From the NCBI GenBank assembly GCA_045531405.1, contig JAZSDX010000029.1, positions 1 through 7,692 of the forward strand: a stretch of 7,692 nucleotides of DNA. Direction: 5' to 3'. This DNA is from RGIG4079 sp045531405. Lineage in GTDB: Bacteria; Bacteroidota; Bacteroidia; Bacteroidales; Muribaculaceae. How positions within the stretch are numbered: position 1 is the first letter of the stretch; the number at the start of each line of letters is the position of its first letter. Positions 1 to 5,321 of this stretch are shown here, in pieces. A model generated the notes under the pieces. The model worked only from the letters and a program-made list of their open reading frames with translations. It made no database searches and was not told where the DNA came from. Made by a program: the position numbers and the translations under genes.

Positions 1-40
1 TAGACAATCAGAGAGAAAAATTAAAACGTATAAAAAAACA

Positions 41-70
41 ACACACAATGGAGCATGCTCCATTGTGTGT
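41..70. terminator. Perfect 30-bp palindrome, possible terminator or operator
   Basis: The thirty bases are exactly self-complementary, giving an up to 13-bp stem (ACACACAATGGAG) with a CATG loop. Read on the minus strand, the stem is followed at once by TGTTTTTTTA, the form of an intrinsic terminator. On the plus strand there is no T-run, so it would be a weak terminator for an upstream plus-strand gene. No minus-strand gene that it could serve is visible in the window. The right arm contains the ATTG that fits the -33 element of the following promoter, so an operator role is an alternative. The palindrome is certain; the function is not. Confidence 0.5.
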
Positions 71-92
71 AACTAAAAAGTTATTAATTTTG
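62..92 (+). promoter_or_regulatory. Bacteroidetes-type promoter of the RiPP operon
   Basis: ATTG at 62-65 and TAATTTTG at 85-92 are separated by 19 bases. This fits the Bacteroidetes sigma-ABfr pattern (TTTG, 19-21 bases, TAnnTTTG). A second TAATTTTG lies at 110-117 as part of a 12-bp direct repeat (TATTAATTTTGT at 82-93 and 107-118), but its spacing to an upstream TTG is only about 17. An imperfect inverted repeat (GTCCTAATAAATAAG at 92-106, CTTATTTAGGAC at 123-134) lies just downstream and could fold in the 5' leader. The operon with its first start at 145 or 196 would be the target. Confidence 0.55.
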
Positions 93-144
93 TCCTAATA
101 AATAAGTATTAATTTTGTAACGCTTATTTAGGACTAGTCAATAC

Positions 145-525
145 TTGCGCAAATGTTTTTTTTTTCTTTCCTTTGTATATTCTTTCGTTATTTGGATGAT
201 GTCTATTATGCTGAATTGGATGCCACAAAAACAGAAACGTTTTCAGAAATGTTTGATTGTTTCTGAAATTATTTATCGTTTTTTTTCCGTGTTTGACAGG
301 GTGGGAGAGTATAAAATTAATATTATTCTTATGTTTTATCCTACATATACTCGAGGTCATGCGTGGGTAACTCGGAATGGAGAGAAATTTTTGTTATCTA
401 ATCATAGTGTTGTAATGTCGGATTATAGTATAATAGGTGAGAACAAGAAATATCGTTATTATATAAAAGAGGATAATCTTAAAAGAATGTATATGTTAGA
501 GAAACTAAAAATAAATAGAGAATGA
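145..525 (+). CDS. Lasso-type B2 transglutaminase-like leader peptidase (divergent)
   Basis: Probable cysteine protease of the transglutaminase fold that removes the leader of a RiPP precursor, as B2 proteins do in lasso-peptide pathways. Visible signs, numbered from the TTG start, are KCL with Cys36 and GHAWV with His72, followed by a dG-like turn (N78-G79). The Cys-to-His distance of 36 residues fits the family. The Asp usually found 12 residues after the His is replaced by Leu84, with Ser85 and Asn86 next to it, so the third catalytic residue is uncertain. Residues 4-25 are hydrophobic, as in many B2 N-termini. The start is either TTG at 145 or ATG at 196; the frame is open back to a stop at 118. 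The last four bases overlap the next gene's start (ATGA). At 109-126 aa it is somewhat short for the family. The assignment rests mainly on the HAWV region and the neighbours. Confidence 0.7.
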   Translation: MRKCFFFLSFVYSFVIWMMSIMLNWMPQKQKRFQKCLIVSEIIYRFFSVFDRVGEYKINIILMFYPTYTRGHAWVTRNGEKFLLSNHSVVMSDYSIIGENKKYRYYIKEDNLKRMYMLEKLKINRE

Positions 526-1481
526 ACCTATATTTGACACATAGATGCAATAGAGGATGCCCATTTTGTTTTGCTCGGAAAGTATTGCAAGAAGCAGGAA
601 ATGACCTTGGTGAGATTTTGACAATCAAGGAAATTGAAATGTTGCTTGACCGTTTTCCCGAGATAGAGAGCGTTGAGAAAAATGTCGGGTTGTTGGGGGG
701 AGAACCATTCTTATATCCTCATTTTGGAGAGCTTTTAAGTATACTTTCTTCAAGAGGAATATCGGCTAAAATCTTTACAAGTGCCACAAACGAGATGCCA
801 GAGGTATTAAAAAGTATGAGCATAGAAGATGCGATAGGGAAAGTAAACTTTGTGGTAAATGTAGGAACAAAAAATACTTATGGTGAAAAACAATTTCGTA
901 ATTTGGATTTATTTTTAAAGCAGTTCTCTCCTCTTGTATCTTTGTCTTTTACGATTTTTGATTTATCGATTGATCCTACATATTTGTTTGATTTGATAGA
1001 TGAATATGGATTAAATAGAAATATTCGGGTCGGCATAGCTCTCCCAATTTTATCAGGAGGCAACCAATATATTGCATTAGATGATTATAATAAAGCAGGA
1101 GCTTATTTTTTGACAGTTGCAGAACAAGCAGCCAAGAGGGGTATAACATTAGCGATGGATTGTGGTTTTATTGCTTGTATGTTTTCGGATGAGCAAATTG
1201 GCAAGTTGCTACGATTAGGTACCTGCGTTCGTTTTGTCTGTGGAGCTGCTATTGATGTTGGCCCAAAATTATGGGCTTGGAATTGTTTCCCTCTTTTTCA
1301 GATTGGAAGAGTTGATGTAATGAATGCAAAAACTCTTGGTGAATTGGAGAAAAAACTAAGAGAATCAACAATCAAATATTTAGGAACATCGAGTGGAGTT
1401 TTTTCTAAGTGTAAAGAGTGTCGTATGATGCAGAAAAGACTCTGTGAAGGAGGATGCCTTAGTTTTAAATCAATAAAATAG
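522..1481 (+). CDS. Radical SAM peptide maturase 1 with SPASM-like C-terminus
   Basis: Radical SAM enzyme of 319 aa, likely acting on the precursor peptide encoded downstream. The 4Fe-4S cluster motif CNRGCPFC (Cys9, Cys13, Cys16) lies almost at the N-terminus. LGGEP (residues 58-62) is the usual SAM-binding GGEP motif. The C-terminal third carries nine cysteines (214, 219, 235, 240, 255, 297, 300, 308, 312), ending in a CxxC-x7-CxxxC pattern typical of SPASM or twitch auxiliary clusters. The ATGA overlap with the peptidase gene fixes the start and implies translational coupling, so the very short N-terminus is real. It is clearly paralogous to the next gene: both share R-NI-VG--LP in the middle and eight aligned C-terminal cysteines. 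The chemistry cannot be read from the sequence. Confidence 0.9.
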   Translation: MNLYLTHRCNRGCPFCFARKVLQEAGNDLGEILTIKEIEMLLDRFPEIESVEKNVGLLGGEPFLYPHFGELLSILSSRGISAKIFTSATNEMPEVLKSMSIEDAIGKVNFVVNVGTKNTYGEKQFRNLDLFLKQFSPLVSLSFTIFDLSIDPTYLFDLIDEYGLNRNIRVGIALPILSGGNQYIALDDYNKAGAYFLTVAEQAAKRGITLAMDCGFIACMFSDEQIGKLLRLGTCVRFVCGAAIDVGPKLWAWNCFPLFQIGRVDVMNAKTLGELEKKLRESTIKYLGTSSGVFSKCKECRMMQKRLCEGGCLSFKSIK

Positions 1482-1488
1482 AACGCAT

Positions 1489-2454
1489 ATGCCTAATTTA
1501 ATGTTAACAAACTGGTGCAATTATAAATGTTCATATTGCTTTGGTATGGATATGATGGCTCCTAAGGTAGAAGCTGAAGCGATGAGTGATGCTGTATTTC
1601 TTGGGATACTTAATTGGCTTGAAAAAACTAATTACAAAAGACCGATTCATTTAATGGGAGGAGAGCCAACGCTTCATCCAAAATTTGAATGGATTGTAAA
1701 TACACTTTTAGAACAGGATCATACAATTACGATATTTTCAAATTTGGCAACAGAGAAAGCTCCCCTTTATTCAGAAAAATTGGCAGATTTGCCAATTACA
1801 TGGGTTGTTAATATAAATCCACCATATAAATGGACATCTGAACAGCAAGTCAGGATTCGGAGATCACTTCAAAATTTAGGGAAAGCAGCTTCGATTACAT
1901 TTAATATTATGCCCAATGAAGATGATAATGAATGGGCGATAAATTTAATAGAAGAGTTTAATCTTGCTCGTAATATTAAAGTCGGGTTTGTGTTACCAAC
2001 TTATAATCAATCAAATTATGCTCTAAATGATAATGAATACAAAATAGTTGCAGAGAAAGTAGTTCAATTGGCTCAAATGGCTGAAAAGAAAGATATAAAA
2101 TTAGAGTATGAGTGTGGCGTGCCAACGTGTGCATTTACGAATGAACAGCTTGGAATATTATGGCGTTGTGGATCGGCAGTAAGATCTGGTTGTTGCTCTA
2201 GATTAGACATTACTCCATTCGGAGATGTTATTTATTGTCTCCCATTGGCAACGGTTGCATCAAAAAAATATGATGAATTTAAAAATTATGAAGATGCTCG
2301 AAGTTGGTTTGAAACAATATTTGCTCCATATCGTAGATTGGGACGAATTTCTGATTGTGCAACGTGTAATTTAATGAAGCCACAGCTATGTAATGGGGCT
2401 TGCCTCGCCAAAAATCTAATAGGAGTAAAAAACTTAAAAATAGAAAGCAAATGA
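1489..2454 (+). CDS. Radical SAM peptide maturase 2 with SPASM-like C-terminus
   Basis: Second radical SAM enzyme, 321 aa, seven bases after the first. CNYKCSYC gives Cys10, Cys14 and Cys17 for the SAM cluster; MGGEP lies at 56-60. C-terminal cysteines are at 209, 214, 227, 235, 236, 250, 290, 293, 301 and 305. The segment FGDVIYC (244-250) resembles the SPASM signature 'G-V--C', which is less evident in the paralogue (PKLWAWNC). Tandem duplication with divergence is the simplest origin. The pair may act in sequence on different residues, or as a heterodimer. The gene ends with ATGA, overlapping the PqqD-like start. Co-occurrence with a PqqD-like protein and a short peptide makes peptide modification much more likely than a metabolic role; the specific reaction is unknown. 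Confidence 0.9.
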   Translation: MPNLMLTNWCNYKCSYCFGMDMMAPKVEAEAMSDAVFLGILNWLEKTNYKRPIHLMGGEPTLHPKFEWIVNTLLEQDHTITIFSNLATEKAPLYSEKLADLPITWVVNINPPYKWTSEQQVRIRRSLQNLGKAASITFNIMPNEDDNEWAINLIEEFNLARNIKVGFVLPTYNQSNYALNDNEYKIVAEKVVQLAQMAEKKDIKLEYECGVPTCAFTNEQLGILWRCGSAVRSGCCSRLDITPFGDVIYCLPLATVASKKYDEFKNYEDARSWFETIFAPYRRLGRISDCATCNLMKPQLCNGACLAKNLIGVKNLKIESK

Positions 2455-2705
2455 AAATCGCAGAAAATGTATCTTGGAAGACTTTGCAAGATAAAGTTGT
2501 AGCAGTAAAAGTTTCAACCGGGGACTATTATACCATGAATGTTGTTGCTAGTGAGATATGGTTGGCTATTGAACAAGGTGAATCAGCTGAAGATATATTG
2601 GAGATGTTACGAAAGAATTATTCCAATATAGATGATGAAACAATAGCAAAAGACTATCAAGAACAGATTGACTATTGGACAAAAGAAGAATTAATTATTG
2701 TGTAA
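2451..2705 (+). CDS. PqqD-like RiPP leader-recognition protein (B1-like)
   Basis: A PqqD-fold protein of 84 aa, the RiPP recognition element (RRE) that binds the leader and delivers the peptide to radical SAM enzymes or to a B2 peptidase. The family pattern is visible: a tryptophan near the start (W9), D14-KVVAVKV, TGDYYTMN (23-30) where the family has 'tG-yy-LN', then ASEIW (33-37), a helix with ESAEDIL (44-50), and a closing YWTKEELI where the family has 'L---gLI'. The start at 2451 overlaps the stop of radical SAM 2 by four bases (ATGA); an in-frame ATG at 2400 lies inside that gene and would add a basic tail foreign to the family. It precedes the peptide gene by 17 bases. It may serve both the radical SAM pair and the B2-like peptidase. 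Confidence 0.9.
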   Translation: MKIAENVSWKTLQDKVVAVKVSTGDYYTMNVVASEIWLAIEQGESAEDILEMLRKNYSNIDDETIAKDYQEQIDYWTKEELIIV

Positions 2706-2722
2706 TATTAAAAATATCGGTT

Positions 2723-2866
2723 ATGGATAAAAATTATGAAAAGCCTTCAACTAAGAAGCACGAGTCTAAAAACATTGTACAAGGTAGTACTTATACAACG
2801 TTATACTACACATCGTTGTATTACTATTACACGTCGTTGTATTACATATCTTTGTATAAAAATTAA
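2723..2866 (+). CDS. Tyr-rich RiPP precursor peptide with LY repeats
   Basis: Small gene for 47 aa between the PqqD-like gene and a hairpin, in the position of a precursor. Residues 1-22 are polar and charged and include Y5-E-K-P8, matching the YxxP motif that lasso-peptide leaders present to their B1 protein. Residues 23-47 are hydrophobic and tyrosine-rich (10 Tyr). They contain the repeats TTLYY (25-29), TSLYY (30-34), an extra YY, TSLYY (37-41) and ISLY (42-45), ending KN. T23-Y24 would place a Thr at position -2 if cleavage falls before T25, as lasso B2 enzymes prefer; this site is a guess. There is no Gly-Gly motif, no cysteine, and no Asp/Glu in the core to form a lasso ring. An upstream ATG at 2675 lies inside the PqqD-like gene and is unlikely. 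No match to a precursor family I recognise. Confidence 0.8.
   Translation: MDKNYEKPSTKKHESKNIVQGSTYTTLYYTSLYYYYTSLYYISLYKN
2807..2845 (+). repeat. 21-nt tandem repeat in the precursor core
   Basis: TACACATCGTTGTATTAC (2807-2824) recurs as TACACGTCGTTGTATTAC (2828-2845), one mismatch in 18 and a 21-base period, so the reading frame is kept. The repeat encodes Y-T-S-L-Y-Y. A more diverged copy with different codons (ACA ACG TTA TAC TAC) precedes it and a shorter one (ATA TCT TTG TAT) follows. The core therefore seems to have grown by in-frame duplication, with older outer copies and younger inner ones. Confidence 0.85.
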
Positions 2867-2904
2867 AATTAGAGAGATGTCACATTTGTGCATCTCTCTA
2901 ATTT
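2866..2904 (+). terminator. Strong hairpin after the precursor gene (attenuator or stabiliser)
   Basis: A perfect 14-bp stem (AAATTAGAGAGATG, 2866-2879, with its complement at 2891-2904) begins at the last base of the precursor stop codon. Inside it a bulged T and a CAC/GTG stem close an ATTT loop. The downstream T-run is weak (TAATTTAAAAGTTTAAT), so partial termination or protection of the upstream mRNA is more likely than a full stop. The kinase-like gene starts 12 bases later. Such an element would raise precursor mRNA relative to downstream genes; that role is inferred. Confidence 0.65.
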
Positions 2905-2915
2905 AAAAGTTTAAT

Positions 2916-3878
2916 ATGGAGAATACATTCCTTACAACTATTGCAGGCATAGACGTATTATGGGAAAGCGATTGCTCTGCTGAGATAAAAGAGATCAAAG
3001 ATTTGTTTAAGTATCACCATGCTGAGATGCATGATGAACAAAGACCTTATCATCACATTAAATATGTGCCAATATGGGATTTATTGTCAATAAATTCGGG
3101 GTTGATTCCTAAATGGGAAGGATGTTTTATAGATCGAGATCATAAAGAGAAACGCATTGATTTGCTCATCTATCCTACAACAAATGAGCGTTTATTGGTT
3201 CTCTCAGAAGAAATATGGATTGTTCATAATAGGGAAAAATCATTAACAACGTGTTATCTATATTGTAAACAATCAAAAGATGGGCTTGTGGAACGTCCGA
3301 TTATATCAGATACAATTATAATACTTCTCCATTCGGTAATGGCAATGTATAATCGCTATAGTATTCATGCTGCAGCTATAGAGATTAATGGAGGAGCTTA
3401 TGTATTTGTTGGCGAGAGTGGTCATGGTAAATCTACTTTATGTACAGATATGGCTAGGAAGGGAGGAGGATATCTTGGCGATGATATTGTTTTTTTGTAT
3501 TCAGAAGCCGGAGGTTTCTATGTTGGGAGCCTTTTATTTAATGCAAAGCTTATTCCGGATGGTGGTGTAAAATATAATAAAGATTCAATTGATGTTTTAG
3601 AACAAAGTCATGGAAAGGTTATATTCAAAACGCCAATTAAAAAGATTTTTTATATATTACGTCATAAAAAGAAAAAATCGAGATTTAAGCGAATGGATCC
3701 TATTGAAACGATTGTTAGGTTGTTTAAGGCAAGCAATAATATTCGAATGCAGTATGATGAAGATGTTTGGCTAAATATCTGTCATGAAATAGCCGATAGA
3801 ATTCCTTATTATATGTTTTATTATGGGGAAAGGGGACTGGTTGAGTTGGAGGATTTTATGAATATTAAAGAAGGATGA
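2916..3878 (+). CDS. HPr-kinase-like RiPP tailoring protein
   Basis: A 320-aa P-loop protein related to HPr kinase/phosphorylase. Such proteins occur beside PqqD and B2 genes in lasso and related clusters; one studied relative phosphorylates a lasso precursor on Ser. Visible features are IHAAAIEI (150-157), the strand leading to the P-loop; Walker A GESGHGKST (166-174); and GYLGDDIVFL (185-194), whose D189-D190 fits the metal-binding acidic pair of the family. The C-terminal region is basic (HKKKKSRFKR) followed by helices. About 150 N-terminal residues precede the P-loop, as in RiPP-associated members, and lack a recognisable domain. The substrate is unknown; the Ser, Thr or Tyr residues of the repeated core are obvious candidates. 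The ATG at 2916 follows the hairpin; I see no clear Shine-Dalgarno. Confidence 0.82.
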   Translation: MENTFLTTIAGIDVLWESDCSAEIKEIKDLFKYHHAEMHDEQRPYHHIKYVPIWDLLSINSGLIPKWEGCFIDRDHKEKRIDLLIYPTTNERLLVLSEEIWIVHNREKSLTTCYLYCKQSKDGLVERPIISDTIIILLHSVMAMYNRYSIHAAAIEINGGAYVFVGESGHGKSTLCTDMARKGGGYLGDDIVFLYSEAGGFYVGSLLFNAKLIPDGGVKYNKDSIDVLEQSHGKVIFKTPIKKIFYILRHKKKKSRFKRMDPIETIVRLFKASNNIRMQYDEDVWLNICHEIADRIPYYMFYYGERGLVELEDFMNIKEG

Positions 3879-4192
3879 TATTAAGCACTATAGAATGAAG
3901 AAGACGCGTTGGTTAATGTTTTTTGTAATGGGGCATTTTAATTTGCATTGTGCAGTATTGCTTATCTAAAAATATTTATATCAACAAATCGCATCTGATG
4001 CATTTATTAACACCTTGTGATGGAGAGTTAATGTGTAACCATTTTCAGTTATTTTTATATTAGACAAAAGATTTTGGGTTAACAACATGTTTAGCTCAAT
4101 ACAAGTGTTTCCAATATATAATAAGTGCAGTCTTGTTTTTTTATGGAATAGAAAAATCTGTCAAGGAGTAATTTGTTATATAAAGAAAAGAA
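3879..4192. other. 314-base gap without a secure gene
   Basis: No conserved domain is visible here on either strand. Three small plus-strand reading frames exist. The one at 3895-3969 encodes 24 aa (begins MKKTRWLMFFVMG, signal-like, basic then hydrophobic). The one at 3998-4063 encodes 21 aa (MHLLTPCDGELMC..., frame open upstream to a stop at 3926). The one at 4087-4200 encodes 37 aa, with four cysteines short of forming any known motif, and overlaps the next gene's start. An AAGGAG at 4163-4168 is 24 bases before the radical SAM 3 start and so is not its ribosome site. I find no good TAnnTTTG promoter. The gap may hold a degraded gene, unrecognised short peptides, or the leader of the radical SAM 3 transcript. 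Confidence 0.5.
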
Positions 4193-5221
4193 ATGTTTAG
4201 GAAGTTAAGAAATAGATACCAGCGAATAAAAAGAAAATGGATTGATGGATACTTAATGAGAGGTTGGCGTTTTAACCCTCCGAAAACTATCATACTTGAA
4301 ACAACTAATGTGTGTTCGCTAAAATGTTCTTGTTGTCCTAATGGCATTGCCCAAAAACAGCTGCGGCAACATGGAATGATGACGCAAGACACGTTTGATC
4401 AATTCTTAAAACATTTGGACTTGCCAATAAAGCAATGTTTTCTACATATGTGTGGAGAACCTTTTTTGAATAAAAATCTATATTATTTTGCCGAACAACT
4501 TTTAGCAAAGAAAATAGTCCCTGTTATTTTTTCTAATGGTTATAAAATAGATTATGAGTTGCTTGATAGGTTGTTGAGTTTAAGGGGGATTCAAATTACA
4601 TTCTCAATGGATTTGCTCTCAAAAAAACATTATGAACAGATTCGCAAACCGGGTAAATACGAAGATTGTATAAACTCTCTAAAAACAATTAATGAAATTT
4701 TTTTTAATAGGAAACGATTTTTTGGTCTTAATATTATACTTGATTCTTTAAGTATATTAGAGCTTGATTCAATATGTACACATTTATTTGCTGAATTTTC
4801 GAATTTGAACAAACTATCATTCTCGTCGATGTGGCCTTGGCCTAATTTGCATCAGGTCGGAGATATTGCAGGTCACATATCGAAGAGAGCCCGACTTTGT
4901 GAACGAATAAAAGAGCTACCAGTTGTATTGTGGAATGGTGATATTAGCTTTTGTAGCTTTGATTATTCTGGGGAACTGATTGTAGATAATATTTATCGAG
5001 ATTACATTAGCAAAATATATAATGGAAAAGAAGTCAGGAGAGTAAGAAGACATCTTTTGATGGGGAAAGCATATAAGGAAAATTTTTGCAATAACTGCTT
5101 GTTGCCTCGATATAATAGCTTAAACAGTGTCTTATTTCGAAATAGGTATAAAAAAATGGCAATAGAAGAACGTAGTGACTTTTTCCAAAAAATTACAAAC
5201 TATTATAACGATAGTAAATAG
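4193..5221 (+). CDS. Radical SAM/SPASM domain protein 3
   Basis: A 342-aa radical SAM enzyme with about 30 residues of basic N-terminus before the core. The SAM cluster motif is CSLKCSCC (Cys41, Cys45, Cys48, with an extra Cys47). HMCGEP (85-90) replaces the usual GGEP. The C-terminal SPASM-type part shows RLCERI (Cys236), LPVVLWNGDISFC (Cys254), a 'sGELIVDNIY' segment followed by an arginine-rich stretch where the family reads 'G-lGni---i', and FCNNC (Cys299, Cys302). It is clearly different from the tandem pair upstream: longer N-terminus, fewer C-terminal cysteines and a more canonical SPASM layout. It therefore probably has another substrate or a separate step. It sits between the kinase-like and nucleotidyltransferase-like genes, with gaps of 314 and 100 bases. 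Related proteins exist in both RiPP and surface-polysaccharide clusters, so peptide modification is likely but not proven. Confidence 0.87.
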   Translation: MFRKLRNRYQRIKRKWIDGYLMRGWRFNPPKTIILETTNVCSLKCSCCPNGIAQKQLRQHGMMTQDTFDQFLKHLDLPIKQCFLHMCGEPFLNKNLYYFAEQLLAKKIVPVIFSNGYKIDYELLDRLLSLRGIQITFSMDLLSKKHYEQIRKPGKYEDCINSLKTINEIFFNRKRFFGLNIILDSLSILELDSICTHLFAEFSNLNKLSFSSMWPWPNLHQVGDIAGHISKRARLCERIKELPVVLWNGDISFCSFDYSGELIVDNIYRDYISKIYNGKEVRRVRRHLLMGKAYKENFCNNCLLPRYNSLNSVLFRNRYKKMAIEERSDFFQKITNYYNDSK

Positions 5222-5321
5222 CTTTTTGGATGAAAAAATAAAAAATGTAAGCATCTCGCATTAAGCACGATTGGGATGATGTTAAAATTTCGAATTACAT
5301 AACGAATGATGGGGAATTTAG

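Noticed and set aside
124..360. 78-aa minus-strand frame opposite the B2-like gene
   Set aside because: It is the complement of a better supported plus-strand gene, has low-complexity sequence, and no family features.
2675..2722. Upstream ATG that would extend the precursor by 16 residues
   Set aside because: It lies inside the PqqD-like gene, and the extension reads as its out-of-frame tail; the ATG at 2723 gives a sensible leader with YxxP near the start.
2807..2845. CRISPR-like repeat
   Set aside because: Only two near-identical units without spacers, in frame and encoding the peptide repeats.
2847..2854. TATCTTTG as a promoter -7 element for the kinase-like gene
   Set aside because: It matches TAnnTTTG but has no TTG-type element 19-21 bases upstream, and its sequence is explained by the Ser-Leu-Tyr codons.
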